This document shows positions 1 to 9,450 of a DNA stretch of 64,000 nucleotides, in pieces. The notes beneath the pieces are model-generated. The model was not told the origin of the DNA. It worked only from the letters and a program-made list of their open reading frames with translations, and did not search any database. Numbering within the stretch: the first letter of the stretch is position 1; each line of letters starts with the position of its first letter. The stretch is from Imperialibacter roseus (GTDB lineage: Bacteria; Bacteroidota; Bacteroidia; Cytophagales; Cyclobacteriaceae), in assembly GCF_032999765.1 (NCBI RefSeq), contig NZ_CP136051.1:5536501-5600500 (forward strand), written 5' to 3'. Both the position numbers and the translations under genes were made by a program.

Positions 1-145
1 GCAACTTCTTACCATGCATCACAAAGATGATCCGTACCGTGTTAATGGACACGTCGCACACTCTGGCGAGAAATATCAGCGCAGGGATAACTACGTAGGT
101 GAACACCGACTCACTGATACCCAAACCTTCGAAAAACTCTTTCAT
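1..145 (-). CDS. UPF0316 (DUF2179/DUF5698) membrane protein, N-terminal part only
   Basis: The first 48 codons of a gene that runs off the left edge of the window. The translation begins [19 protein letters not shown] and continues into a hydrophobic segment ending [17 protein letters not shown]. The D-V-S-x-N-T-V-R-I-I-F-V stretch is characteristic of the UPF0316 family of small integral membrane proteins, whose function is not known. The start ATG lies 12 bases downstream of the radA stop codon on the same strand, so the two are very probably co-transcribed. The rest of the gene, including the C-terminal cytoplasmic domain expected in this family, is outside the window. Family assignment is by motif recognition from the N-terminus only. 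Confidence 0.75.
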   Translation of the reverse strand, partial: MKEFFEGLGISESVFTYVVIPALIFLARVCDVSINTVRIIFVMHGKKL

Positions 146-157
146 TGCCTCTTTTAG

Positions 158-1531
158 TTAGCCAAACAAATCGGATATCACCTCGTGGATTCTTCCAAAC
201 TGCCTGACGGCTATTTTAAACTTCTTTCCCTCTATTGCCCGTTGCGCAAACTTAGAAACATAAATGGCCTCAAAACCCAGTTTTTCAGCCTCCATGATTC
301 TCCCATCGATCCTGTTCACTGCTCTGATCTCACCACCCAATCCCACTTCTGCAGCAAAGCAAACTTTTGAGGATACAGGGATTTCTTCCAGAGAAGAAAT
401 CATGGCCATACAGATGGCCAAATCCGCTGCCGGATCATCCAGCTTCAAACCACCGGCCACATTCAGGAAAACGTCTTGCGTCCCCAACCGAAAGCCTCCC
501 CTCTTCTCGAGCACTGCCAGCAGCATACTCAATCGCTTATTGTCAAAGCCTGTAGACGTCCTTTGAGGGTTGCCATAGGTGGCGGGGCTCACCAAACTCT
601 GAATCTCGATCAGCAAAGGCCGATTGCCTTCCAGCGTAGCGGCAATGGCCACACCACTCACATCGCCATCTTTTTGTGAAATAAGGATTTCCGATGGATT
701 TTTGACCTCCCGAAGCCCCTCCCCTTGCATTTCGTAAATGCCGAGCTCGGAGGCGGCGCCGAATCGGTTTTTAGTAGTTCGTAAGATGCGATATACTAAA
801 TGCCGATCACCTTCGAACTGTAGTACCGTGTCCACCATGTGCTCCAACACTTTTGGCCCGGCGATAGCGCCCTCTTTGTTGATGTGGCCAATGAGAAACA
901 CGGGGGTGTTAGTTTCTTTGGCGAACTTCATCAGCTCTGCTGTGCATTCCCTTATCTGAGAAATACTGCCAGCCGCTGATTCTACCTTATCGGAGTAAAG
1001 CGTTTGGATCGAATCGATGACCAAAAGCTGTGGCTCCAGCTCTTCGATTTGTCTGAACACATTGGCAATGCCTACCTCAGAAAGCACAAAACAGTTATTG
1101 TTTTTGATGCCAATTCGCTCCGCCCGCATTTTGATCTGCTGCTCACTTTCTTCACCCGATACGTACAGCACCTTGAGGTTGGGTAGCTGCAGCGCAATTT
1201 GCAGCAGCAGCGTCGATTTGCCGATGCCCGGTTCTCCGCCAATCAGCACCAGGCTTCCCGGAACAATGCCTCCTCCCAGCACCCTGTTGAGCTCTTCATC
1301 GGCAGTTTTGATCCGCTGCATAGCCACGGACTCCACCTGATCAATCGCCTGAGGCTTAGATGCACGGGCAGGGCCGCTGGCCTTATTCCAGGATGGAGAC
1401 GAAGCATGCTCCTTTTCTATTACCTCTTCAACGTAGGTGTTCCACTCTCCGCAAGAGGGGCATTTACCTGTCCATTTTGGCGACTGTGCGCCACAATTCT
1501 GACAAAAAAAAGCTGATTTTACTTTGGCCAC
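158..1531 (-). CDS. radA: DNA repair protein RadA
   Basis: RadA (Sms) is a RecA-related DnaB-like helicase that promotes branch migration of recombination intermediates. The 457-residue product has the full family layout: an N-terminal C4 zinc finger (Cys10, Cys13, Cys24, Cys27), a Walker A motif GGEPGIGKST at about 98-107, a Walker B strand LLVIDSIQT at about 169-177, the RadA-specific KNRFG motif at 254-258, and a Lon-protease-like C-terminal domain. Length is normal. It lies 35 bases downstream of a SRPBCC gene and just upstream of a UPF0316 gene on the same strand, suggesting one transcript. Nothing is truncated or unusual. Confidence 0.97.
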   Translation of the reverse strand: MAKVKSAFFCQNCGAQSPKWTGKCPSCGEWNTYVEEVIEKEHASSPSWNKASGPARASKPQAIDQVESVAMQRIKTADEELNRVLGGGIVPGSLVLIGGEPGIGKSTLLLQIALQLPNLKVLYVSGEESEQQIKMRAERIGIKNNNCFVLSEVGIANVFRQIEELEPQLLVIDSIQTLYSDKVESAAGSISQIRECTAELMKFAKETNTPVFLIGHINKEGAIAGPKVLEHMVDTVLQFEGDRHLVYRILRTTKNRFGAASELGIYEMQGEGLREVKNPSEILISQKDGDVSGVAIAATLEGNRPLLIEIQSLVSPATYGNPQRTSTGFDNKRLSMLLAVLEKRGGFRLGTQDVFLNVAGGLKLDDPAADLAICMAMISSLEEIPVSSKVCFAAEVGLGGEIRAVNRIDGRIMEAEKLGFEAIYVSKFAQRAIEGKKFKIAVRQFGRIHEVISDLFG

Positions 1532-1566
1532 GATGCGCCAAAATTAGAATAAAAATAAGAGAAGAC

Positions 1567-2007
1567 TTACTTACTGAATACTTTTCGGTAAATGGGTTTG
1601 CGGTAGAGGAATTGCAAGTACAGAATCGGATAAATTAGCCAATTGGTAAGCAACGCAGGCGTGGTAAATTCGATATCATCGGTGATGCTTGTGCCTTCTG
1701 CGTCGTTGGCTTCATTAAGGTGGTGATGCTTCCAGCTTTTCAGAAAGAAGGGCAGCCGCACGCCTTCGTCGACAAAAGAAAAAACGGTCTCATTTGTGAG
1801 ATCATGCGTGATGAGACTTTCCCAGGTTTGCTTAAAAAAGATAAAGTTCAGCTCAAGCTCCACCTTATCTCCTTTTTTGCAACCATCAAAGCGCCGGAGC
1901 TTCACAGGTGGAAAAGGGGGATTTAACTTTAAAAAAAGCTTGTCGGTGAACCCGGCTATTACCGTTTGCAAATCGGCTTTTACATGGGTCTTTATTCGAA
2001 TTTTCAT
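1567..2007 (-). CDS. SRPBCC-fold (START/polyketide-cyclase-like) protein
   Basis: A 146-residue soluble protein with no signal peptide. The N-terminal strand (MKIRIKTHVKADLQTV), the central E-L-E-L-N-F run, a W-x-S-L-I-T-H-D segment, the sequence FVDEGVRLPFFLKSWKHHH and a C-terminal amphipathic helix match the layout of SRPBCC proteins found in many Bacteroidota genomes. SRPBCC domains form a helix-grip pocket for small hydrophobic ligands, but the ligand here cannot be told. It sits between the MscS channel gene (104 bases upstream) and radA (35 bases downstream), all on the minus strand. The fold assignment is inference from pattern; the function is unknown. Confidence 0.7.
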   Translation of the reverse strand: MKIRIKTHVKADLQTVIAGFTDKLFLKLNPPFPPVKLRRFDGCKKGDKVELELNFIFFKQTWESLITHDLTNETVFSFVDEGVRLPFFLKSWKHHHLNEANDAEGTSITDDIEFTTPALLTNWLIYPILYLQFLYRKPIYRKVFSK

Positions 2008-2110
2008 ACTTGAAAGGCAAAGGATATGCCCTATTAATCAATAACAAAGGGCAATTGTTTAGATCGTCTCGTTGAACCTGATCGTAAAAAGAAATAGAGA
2101 AATGATTTCA

Positions 2111-2998
2111 CTACTTGGAAGAGGTAATATTGAGCGGAATAGGTTTCCCTTCCTGGTATATTTTCAGTTCTACTATGTCGGCCGGCAAACTATAGCCCTG
2201 CTTCATAAGGCTCGAAACTATCCCATTCATTACATCATTCTGCAGCACCGCCACCGAGCCTTCGTATCGCTGCGAATTGACCCAATAATATGTCCTTATG
2301 TTAACGGTACTTGTACCAAACTCTTCAATCAAAATAAAGGGTTTAAGGTCAGGGCTATGTTCTATCCGCCTCTCGGCGGATAATGTATCGATGATCAGTT
2401 TGCCTACGGCTGCAATGTCGTCTCCATAGTCAATACCTATCAAAAAATCGTACCGAAGAAGTCCGTCACGGGTGTAATTGATCAAAGGGCTCTTGATTAA
2501 AGAAGAGTTGGGTAGAAAAATATCTTTTCCATCAAATGTTCGAATATGTGTATTACGAAAGTTCAGTGCCTTCACTACTCCTTTCAATTCCAACACCTCG
2601 ATAGTGTCTCCAATGGAAAAAGGGCGGCTGAATGCGAGAAAAAAGCCAGCAAGAAAGTTTTCTCCAATGTCTTTGAAGGCAAATCCGATCACAATCGCAG
2701 ACACTCCGGCACCTGCCAGCAGGCCACTGGCTGCTTTGCCAAGCCCTATTTGGTTCAAAAATATTACGACTCCAAATGCACTTACGAACAGAAAAACCAT
2801 CCTGCCTATGAAGTTGACGAGGAGCTTGTCCTCTATCCTACGGGTAAGTCTCTTTTGGGTGAGCGATCGCAGCCCTGAGGCAACAAACAGAAATATCACC
2901 AACAGAATAATGCCTATAAAAATTGCGGGCGCATTTCTGATGACGATGTCCAGGAACCGTTCAAATGACTCAACCAATTGGGTAGTAATATTGTCCAT
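2111..2998 (-). CDS. MscS-family mechanosensitive ion channel
   Basis: A 295-residue small-conductance mechanosensitive channel that would release solutes through the inner membrane on hypo-osmotic shock. A first transmembrane helix lies at about 17-42 and a second at about 64-85. The pore helix plus lining motif reads AASGLLAGAGVSAIVIGFAF and continues into KDIGENFLAGFF, the hallmark of the family. The beta domain starts at FSIGDTIEV. Length fits the simplest MscS type. It is transcribed on the minus strand after the YihY gene and before the SRPBCC gene. The start ATG is at 2998. No odd features were noted. Confidence 0.93.
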   Translation of the reverse strand: MDNITTQLVESFERFLDIVIRNAPAIFIGIILLVIFLFVASGLRSLTQKRLTRRIEDKLLVNFIGRMVFLFVSAFGVVIFLNQIGLGKAASGLLAGAGVSAIVIGFAFKDIGENFLAGFFLAFSRPFSIGDTIEVLELKGVVKALNFRNTHIRTFDGKDIFLPNSSLIKSPLINYTRDGLLRYDFLIGIDYGDDIAAVGKLIIDTLSAERRIEHSPDLKPFILIEEFGTSTVNIRTYYWVNSQRYEGSVAVLQNDVMNGIVSSLMKQGYSLPADIVELKIYQEGKPIPLNITSSK

Positions 2999-3147
2999 AG
3001 TAGGATGTTTTAACTTTCAAACCTGCGTGCTTTGCTGTGTCAATTCTAGTCCGCAAAATCAAAATTTCTAGGATTTGTTTCCTATTGTTGGTGTATCGCC
3101 AGCTAAGCCTGTCGAACCAATAATGATCCATTTTTTTTAATCTCATA

Positions 3148-4092
3148 TCATTCGTCGGTTTCTATTTCCACCGTCTTCACTCTAACGGCGTTTGATTTGG
3201 GTTCGATTTTGCTATTGAATATTTCGGCGTATGAATAGGTAAGTTTGGCTCCGAACAGGAATATTATTGCCGCATAATACACCCAGGCAAGCACAACTAC
3301 CACTGAACCTGCAGCGCCATAGGCGGTGGTAATAGAGCTCGACCCCAAATAAATGCCAATAAGGTATTTGCCGAGCGAGAACAGGATGGCGGTGATCAGA
3401 GAGCCAACCCACACATCCTTCCAGTCAATTTTCGCATCGGGAAGAATTTTGAACATCAGTGCAAAAATCAACGAGACTATCCCCAGGGAAACGATAAACG
3501 AAAAAACAGACACAACATAAACGGAAACCCCTCCCAGATTCGCCATCAGAAAGTCATGCAATATTACAAGCAAGCTTTCAAGCAGTAGCGACACCAGCAT
3601 TATAAACCCAATACTGATAACCATCGCCAAAGAAAGAAGCCTATTGATTATGTACTTAACAACTCCCCTTTTTGGTTTAGCTTTTACATTCCAAACTCTG
3701 TTGATACTCAGCTGTAGAGATATGAAAACAGTGGTTGAACTAACAATCAAGGCCACAATCCCCAAAGTCTTAGCCAAAGAGTTGGAAGAGCTTTCTATCG
3801 CCACTTTTTCTAGCATTTTCTCAATTTCTGCAGCACTGGTTGATCCTATCAAAGCTGAAATTTGATTAGTCAGCTCCATTTGCACTTTATTTTCTTCGTA
3901 AAACGCTGCTCCAACCGAAACTGCAATGAGCAAAACGGCTGGCATTGAAAAAATGGTATAGTAAGCGATTGATGCTGCGTATGTAAAAGCATCCTCCTGA
4001 AAAAAACTCAGAGATCCTCTCTTAAGTACCATCCACGCCTTTTTAAAGAACTCGATCATGTCTTTTGTATGTTTTCCCAAGTATTCCGACAA
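3148..4092 (-). CDS. YihY/BrkB-family inner-membrane protein
   Basis: A 314-residue polytopic membrane protein of the YihY/virulence factor BrkB family, once annotated wrongly as ribonuclease BN. Typical features are the early FTYAASIAYYTIFSMPAVLL segment, the N-R-V-W-N-V motif after the second helix, and the late GAAGSVVVVLAWVYYAAIIF segment followed by FLFGAKLTYSYAE. About six transmembrane helices are apparent. The function is unsettled in the family, with a transport or flippase role suggested. A second possible start lies at Met12 (4059). It is 149 bases upstream of the MscS gene on the same strand. Confidence 0.9.
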   Translation of the reverse strand: MSEYLGKHTKDMIEFFKKAWMVLKRGSLSFFQEDAFTYAASIAYYTIFSMPAVLLIAVSVGAAFYEENKVQMELTNQISALIGSTSAAEIEKMLEKVAIESSSNSLAKTLGIVALIVSSTTVFISLQLSINRVWNVKAKPKRGVVKYIINRLLSLAMVISIGFIMLVSLLLESLLVILHDFLMANLGGVSVYVVSVFSFIVSLGIVSLIFALMFKILPDAKIDWKDVWVGSLITAILFSLGKYLIGIYLGSSSITTAYGAAGSVVVVLAWVYYAAIIFLFGAKLTYSYAEIFNSKIEPKSNAVRVKTVEIETDE

Positions 4093-4655
4093 TACTCATT
4101 TCTGCAAAAAGAAGCTGTAAAAGGGCCTGTTTTTGAGGTAAGCGATTTGCTCAGTTTCTACAGGGTGGAAGAACGTCCCCAAGCTGCACGGCACTAACGG
4201 TGTCTCAAAAGCGCCGCATTCTGCTCAAATCCCTCCAGGAGTTTGCAGAAAGACACATCTTTACAATGCGCAGTGCGGGGAGTTAGGTTTAGGCCAAAGA
4301 GGCTGATACTACAAGGCAAAAGTCAATGAAATTGAAGATGCATTTTTCGGCAATCCTCAGAAGCACAGCATTTTCAGGTGCGGTCTAGCCGGGCAATCTC
4401 GCAGCGATGGCTTCAAACACTGCTCCAACAATTTTGTACATAACCCGACTAGAAGAACTTTCCCTTCGATTGGAAGAAATTGCAGCGAAGGATTTGAATG
4501 ACATTGCTAAAGTAAAGAAAAAAGCACTACAGAGAGAAGTAAAGTCATTAAAAGTAGGGCTTCTGTCACGCCTATTGGTCGCCATCACCTCTTTAGATAC
4601 ATTCCAAATTGATGAGTGGCCATTGTAAGAGTTTATCAAATTATACATTTGCATT
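4093..4655. other. 563-base gap with doubtful, possibly decayed coding fragments
   Basis: No confident gene. Two protein-like stretches are visible on the plus strand in different frames. One (from about 4111, stop TAA at 4195-4197) translates as EAVKGPVFEVSDLLSFYRVEE and a short tail. The other, just downstream in another frame, includes SQKRRILLKSLQEFAERH. A third open stretch at 4407-4628 starts with ATG and gives a 73-residue Leu/Lys/Glu-rich helical product containing LEELSLRLEEIAAKDLNDIA. They could be remains of one frameshifted gene, or chance. I recognise no family. Confidence 0.3.
4407..4628 (+). CDS. Small hypothetical protein, doubtful
   Basis: A 73-codon ATG-initiated open frame whose product is predicted to be mostly helical and charged (contains AKVKKKALQREVKSLK). 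It ends 27 bases before the GTG start of the next plus-strand gene, so it could be the first gene of the metal-efflux operon or a fragment of a decayed gene. No signal peptide, membrane helix or recognisable motif is visible. The opposite strand also has an open frame here (4385-4729), so coding is far from certain. Confidence 0.25.
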   Translation: MASNTAPTILYITRLEELSLRLEEIAAKDLNDIAKVKKKALQREVKSLKVGLLSRLLVAITSLDTFQIDEWPL

Positions 4656-5039
4656 GTGAAAAGTCTGCTTTCATTGGCTTTTGTCGGGTACTTCATCATC
4701 GGAAGCATCCTGCCCCGTTCCAATTTCAAAGAATTGGAGAAGGTGCCCTCTATGATTGCACACTATGAGCATCACAAGAAGGTTTTTGATAAGGATCTCA
4801 CCTTTCCTCAATTCCTCGTGCTCCATTTCAGCCTCAGTTCCGACCACAGTGAACCTTCACACGAAACAGAGCTGCCTTTACACAATGGTGTGGTGGCGTC
4901 TTTTTTCTTCACTATCCCCCAAGCACCCGATTTACAAGCTTCGGTGCAGGAGTATGCGGTGAAACACTTTAAGCCTTTTTCTATCAATTACCAGTTTCAG
5001 TACGCATCCAACTGGTTTCAGCCTCCTCAAAGCGCCTGA
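4656..5039 (+). CDS. Small His-rich exported or membrane-anchored protein preceding the metal pump
   Basis: A 127-residue protein with a hydrophobic N-terminus (SLLSLAFVGYFIIGSILP) that is either an uncleaved anchor or a signal peptide. The remainder is periplasmic by inference and notably His-rich: HYEHHKK near residue 35, then LHFSLSSDHSEPSHETELPLH. The start is a GTG at 4656; no in-frame ATG gives a comparable N-terminus. The stop is 58 bases before the CzcA-like gene on the same strand, so it is likely the first gene of the efflux operon. The histidines suggest metal binding, but that is inference. I do not recognise a named family. Confidence 0.7.
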   Translation: MKSLLSLAFVGYFIIGSILPRSNFKELEKVPSMIAHYEHHKKVFDKDLTFPQFLVLHFSLSSDHSEPSHETELPLHNGVVASFFFTIPQAPDLQASVQEYAVKHFKPFSINYQFQYASNWFQPPQSA

Positions 5040-5097
5040 TAATCTTCTTGGTTATCTAATTTTCATGCCCTTTCGGGCGCTTTAAATCTATTTGTTA

Positions 5098-8000
5098 ATG
5101 GTCGATTCAATCATTCGATTCAGCATACACAATAAGCTGATCGTTTCATTATTTTCCTTAGCCATTATGGGCGTTGGCCTGTTTTCGCTAAGTCAAATTC
5201 CACTTGGAGCTGTGCCGGATATTACGAACAATCAGGTGCAGGTATTAACCGTGTCAAGAAACCTGGCAACTCAGGATGTCGAGCAATTTATAACCTACCC
5301 GGTTGAACTGGAAATGGCCAACCTTCCGGGTGTGCAGGAAATACGCTCTATCTCGAAGTTTGGGCTGTCCGTTGTCACCATCGTGTTCGACGAAGACCTG
5401 GGCACCTACTTACCTCGTCAGCTTATTGCGGAAAAAATCAAGAAGGCCCAGGAGTCCATCCCGGCTGGGTTTGGCACGCCGGAAATGGGCCCTATTACTA
5501 CCGGCCTCGGCGAAATTTACCAGTATATCCTGGATGTGAAACCGGGTTATGAAGGCAAATATTCCACCACAGAGCTTCGCACAATTCAGGACTGGATAGT
5601 CAAACGCTATTTATCGGGGATACCAGGCGTGGTGGAAGTAAATACCTGGGGTGGCTTTCTCAAGCAATACGAAGTTGCCGTGGATCCGGCACTCTTGAAT
5701 GCCACAGGCGTTACGATCACAGAAGTATTTGATGCGCTTGAAGCCAGTAATGACGTGACTGGAGGTGCTTATATAGAAAAGGCCTCCCAGAGCTACTTCA
5801 TCAGGGGAGAGGGTCAGATCAAGTCCCTGGAGGACCTTGGCAATGTGGTGATCGGCAACCGGGATGGCATTCCCATCCTGATCAGGCAGGTGGGAGAAGT
5901 CAGGTTTGGTACTGCCGTGCGGTTTGGTGCCATTACCGCCAACGGCCAGGGCGAAAAGGTCATGGGCCAGGTGATGATGCTCAAGGGCGCCAACAGTAGC
6001 CAGGTAATCAATGCAGTGAAAGATCGTGTAAGTGAAATAGGGGAGTTTCTACCTGAAGGCGTGTACATCAACCCCTTTCTGGAGAGAACTGAACTAATTG
6101 ACAAGACCACAACAACCGTGGCCGAAAACCTTATTCTTGGAGCACTCATCGTTATCTTCGTACTGGTTCTTCTGCTTGGCAACTTCCGCTCGGGAATGAT
6201 AGTAGCCTCGGTTATTCCATTGAGCCTTTTGTTTGGTATCACGCTGATGAATTACTTCGGCGTGTCGGCCAATCTCATGAGCCTCGGCGCCATCGACTTC
6301 GGTATTATCATCGATGGTGCGGTTATCATTGTAGAATATACGGTGCATCAGATCTCTGCCAGGGCAAACGGCCTTCTGAAGCTATCAGACGAAGAGCGAA
6401 CCGCCGAAATGGATACTCTTACTGCGACGAGTGCCTCCACAATGATGCGATCCGCCATTTTCGGGCAGGTCATCATTCTGATCGTTTTCATTCCCATCCT
6501 TTCGCTTTCGGGCATTGAGGGAAAAATGTTCAAGCCGATGGCATTGTCATTCAGTTTTGCCCTCATAGGTGCTATGATCCTTTGTCTGACCTACGTGCCA
6601 GCCATGTCGGCTTACTTTCTTAAGCCCAAAAAAGCGAAGGCCTCAAAAGGAGGGTTTTCTGACGCCCTGATTGAAAAAATACAAAACCTGTATCTGCCTA
6701 CCATCCGCTTCGCTTTGAGGTTCAAGGCGTTGGTTATTGGTGCAGCCATCACTATGCTGGCAGCTAGCGTGTTCCTATTCATTCAGCTTGGTGGCGAGTT
6801 CATTCCCACACTCGATGAAGGCGACTATGTGGTGCAGCCCATCCTTAAGCCGGGCACCTCCTTGTCGGAAACGGTGGACATCAGCACTAAGCTCGAAAGG
6901 ATTCTGCTTCAGAATTTTCCAGAGGTGAGTCAGGTGATCACCAGAATTGGAGCGGCGGAAGTTCCCACTGACCCTATGTCGATGGAAATGACGGATGTCA
7001 TTGTGAGGCTGAAGCCAAAAGATCAGTGGGTATCCGCTGCATCAAAAGATGAGCTTGCTGATAAAATGAAAGCTGCCATGTCGGTGCTGCCTGGCATTGG
7101 TTTTGAATTTACTCAGCCCATCGAAATGAGGTTCAATGAGCTTGTTACGGGTGTAAGGGCTGATGTGGCCATTAAGATCTTTGGGGAGAATCTCGATACG
7201 CTTTTCAATATGGGCAACCGTGTAAAGTCTCTTATCCAGCATGTGGAAGGTGCAGCTGACGTAAGTGTGGAGCAAATTGCAGGTCTGCCGCAAATGTCGG
7301 TGCAATACGACCGCCGCAAATTGGCGTCTTACGGCCTCATGGTAAAAGACGTGAACAGGGTGATCAGAATGGCTTTTGCGGGAGAAGCCACCGGCGTTGT
7401 GTTTGAGGGAGAAAAGCGCTTCGACCTTGTAGTGAGAACGGCCGTGAAAAACAGAAAAGACATGCAGGATTTGAGCAATTTATTCATTGCCCTTCCAGCT
7501 GGAGGCCAGGTTCCGCTACGGGAAGTGGCCAGTATCACCTACGAAGCAGGCCCAGCCCAAATTTCACGGGATGATACCCGGCGAAGGATTGTGGTCAGTA
7601 TCAACGTGCGAAACCGAGATATGGAGTCATTGGTACAGGAAATGCAGCAAATCATCGCCGCCGATATGAAGGTGCCTGTCGGCTACTATATCACTTATGG
7701 CGGGCAGTTTGAAAACCTTCAAAATGCAAAGAAAAGGCTGATGGTGGCGGTGCCAGTGGCATTGTTCCTCATCTTCATCATGCTCTATTTTACCTTTGGG
7801 GCTGTCAGTGAGGCATTACTTGTTTTCTCCGCCATTCCACTGGCCGCAATAGGTGGGGTCATCGCTTTAACTATCAGGGGCATGCCCTTCAGTATCTCTG
7901 CTGGCGTTGGATTCATTGCACTTTTCGGCATTGCCGTGCTAAACGGCATTGTACTGATTGAATTCTTCAACGAACTAAAGCACAAAGGAATTAACGACAT

Positions 8001-9450
8001 TCACAAAAGAGTAATCATGGGCACAAAAATGAGACTGCGCCCCGTGTTGCTAACGGCGTCGGCGGCAGCACTGGGCTTCTTCCCTATGGCCTTCTCAGGA
8101 TCAGCTGGAGCAGAAGTGCAACGCCCTCTGGCGACCGTTGTTATCGGCGGTCTGGTGTCAGCCACCTTCCTCACACTGGTGGTGCTTCCGGTACTCTACA
8201 CGCTCCTGGAAACTGGCTTTTTCAAATGGCCTGGTAAAAAGGCGACGATGCTGTTGCTGTTGGTGAGCAGCAGCCTTGCGATCAACGCTCAAAATGCTCC
8301 ATCTGCGTTGACGCTGGACAAAGCCATTGAGATCGCCCTGGAGAACAATCAGGGCATCAACGCCGCCCAAACAACGTTGCAAGGTGTGGAGAAACTGGAG
8401 AAGACCGCTTTCGATCCCGGCCCCACCCATATCTACTACGGCTACGACCAAAACAATATAGCGCCCAACGGCTTTCCGTTGAGGGTGCTTGGCGTGCAGC
8501 AGCAAATCGCCTGGCCTGGGCTCTACACGGCGTCCAAAAAGGCCCTGGGTAACCAAACAGACATTACTGCCTCACAGCTTGATATTGCCAAACGACAGCT
8601 CAGCAAAGACGTCGCTATTCTCTATCTTGGCATGGCCCAAACGCAGGAAAAATTGGAGCATTGGCGGGTACTGGATAGCCTGTATGCTGCCATGAACCAG
8701 GTGGTGATGCGGAGAGCTGAGGTGGGTGACGCCACCAAACTTGAGCTTATACAGTCTAAATCGAAAGCCAGCGAAGTGCATGCAGCGCTGACACAGTCGC
8801 AATTGGAAGTGGCGCATTACCGGGAACGGCTCAAAGGCATCCTGCAAAGTGAAGATTCAATCGTACTCCCCTCCAGGGCCCTTAGCCGCACCGATATTCT
8901 GGGAAAAAACACCTCTATTGAGGCTTCTCAGGACGATCCAAAGTATCGGGAGCTGGTAAAAAAAGAAGCCAGCAGCCTTTCACTCAAAAAAGTAGAAGAA
9001 TCAAGGTTGGCACCTACCTTTCAGGCCCAGTATTTCAAAGGCTTTGGGCAGGGCGAAAACGCTGCCAATTTTGATGGCTACCAGTTCGGGATTGGCATTC
9101 CATTGCTGGGGCTTTCGCAGGTGAGGCGAGTACAGGCCAGTAAGCTGTATGCGGAAGCTGCAGGTGAGCAACTGGACAATTATGAGCGGCGAAGGGAGGC
9201 CGAATGGGCGGGCTTGCAGGCCAACCGGCTAAAGTTTGAGGAAATGGTTGCCTATTACCAAACTGAGGGGCTGAAAATGGCCGAAGAGCTTATATCAGTG
9301 GCCAACAGGTCATACACCGCAGGAGAAATAGACTTATACCAATTGCTGTTGAATTTCGAAACTGCCAGACAAATCAGGCTAAGCTACATCGACCAACTGC
9401 ATCAGCTAAAGCTGGCAGAGGTCAACATTGCATTCTTTTTAATTGATTAA
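5098..9450 (+). CDS. CzcA-type heavy-metal RND pump fused to a TolC-like outer-membrane factor
   Basis: A 1,450-residue fusion. Residues 1 to about 1040 form a complete heavy-metal RND permease, a proton-driven exporter of divalent metal ions from periplasm or cytoplasm. The TM4 motif DFGIIIDGAVIIVE (Asp at about 400) is of the CzcA (Co/Zn/Cd) rather than the CusA (Cu/Ag) kind. After the last RND helix the protein continues directly into a signal-peptide-like run (MLLLLVSSSLAINAQ, about 1051-1065), then an outer-membrane efflux (OEP/TolC) domain with ALTLDKAIEIALENNQGINA and a C-terminal coiled helix to the end. Such fusions are known in Bacteroidota. I chose the ATG at 5098; a TTG two codons earlier is possible. 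The adaptor gene follows 130 bases downstream. Confidence 0.93.
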   Translation: MVDSIIRFSIHNKLIVSLFSLAIMGVGLFSLSQIPLGAVPDITNNQVQVLTVSRNLATQDVEQFITYPVELEMANLPGVQEIRSISKFGLSVVTIVFDEDLGTYLPRQLIAEKIKKAQESIPAGFGTPEMGPITTGLGEIYQYILDVKPGYEGKYSTTELRTIQDWIVKRYLSGIPGVVEVNTWGGFLKQYEVAVDPALLNATGVTITEVFDALEASNDVTGGAYIEKASQSYFIRGEGQIKSLEDLGNVVIGNRDGIPILIRQVGEVRFGTAVRFGAITANGQGEKVMGQVMMLKGANSSQVINAVKDRVSEIGEFLPEGVYINPFLERTELIDKTTTTVAENLILGALIVIFVLVLLLGNFRSGMIVASVIPLSLLFGITLMNYFGVSANLMSLGAIDFGIIIDGAVIIVEYTVHQISARANGLLKLSDEERTAEMDTLTATSASTMMRSAIFGQVIILIVFIPILSLSGIEGKMFKPMALSFSFALIGAMILCLTYVPAMSAYFLKPKKAKASKGGFSDALIEKIQNLYLPTIRFALRFKALVIGAAITMLAASVFLFIQLGGEFIPTLDEGDYVVQPILKPGTSLSETVDISTKLERILLQNFPEVSQVITRIGAAEVPTDPMSMEMTDVIVRLKPKDQWVSAASKDELADKMKAAMSVLPGIGFEFTQPIEMRFNELVTGVRADVAIKIFGENLDTLFNMGNRVKSLIQHVEGAADVSVEQIAGLPQMSVQYDRRKLASYGLMVKDVNRVIRMAFAGEATGVVFEGEKRFDLVVRTAVKNRKDMQDLSNLFIALPAGGQVPLREVASITYEAGPAQISRDDTRRRIVVSINVRNRDMESLVQEMQQIIAADMKVPVGYYITYGGQFENLQNAKKRLMVAVPVALFLIFIMLYFTFGAVSEALLVFSAIPLAAIGGVIALTIRGMPFSISAGVGFIALFGIAVLNGIVLIEFFNELKHKGINDIHKRVIMGTKMRLRPVLLTASAAALGFFPMAFSGSAGAEVQRPLATVVIGGLVSATFLTLVVLPVLYTLLETGFFKWPGKKATMLLLLVSSSLAINAQNAPSALTLDKAIEIALENNQGINAAQTTLQGVEKLEKTAFDPGPTHIYYGYDQNNIAPNGFPLRVLGVQQQIAWPGLYTASKKALGNQTDITASQLDIAKRQLSKDVAILYLGMAQTQEKLEHWRVLDSLYAAMNQVVMRRAEVGDATKLELIQSKSKASEVHAALTQSQLEVAHYRERLKGILQSEDSIVLPSRALSRTDILGKNTSIEASQDDPKYRELVKKEASSLSLKKVEESRLAPTFQAQYFKGFGQGENAANFDGYQFGIGIPLLGLSQVRRVQASKLYAEAAGEQLDNYERRREAEWAGLQANRLKFEEMVAYYQTEGLKMAEELISVANRSYTAGEIDLYQLLLNFETARQIRLSYIDQLHQLKLAEVNIAFFLID

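Noticed and set aside
185-1638. Several plus-strand open frames of 60-107 codons opposite radA
   Set aside because: They lie wholly antisense to radA, have irregular composition and no recognisable domain.
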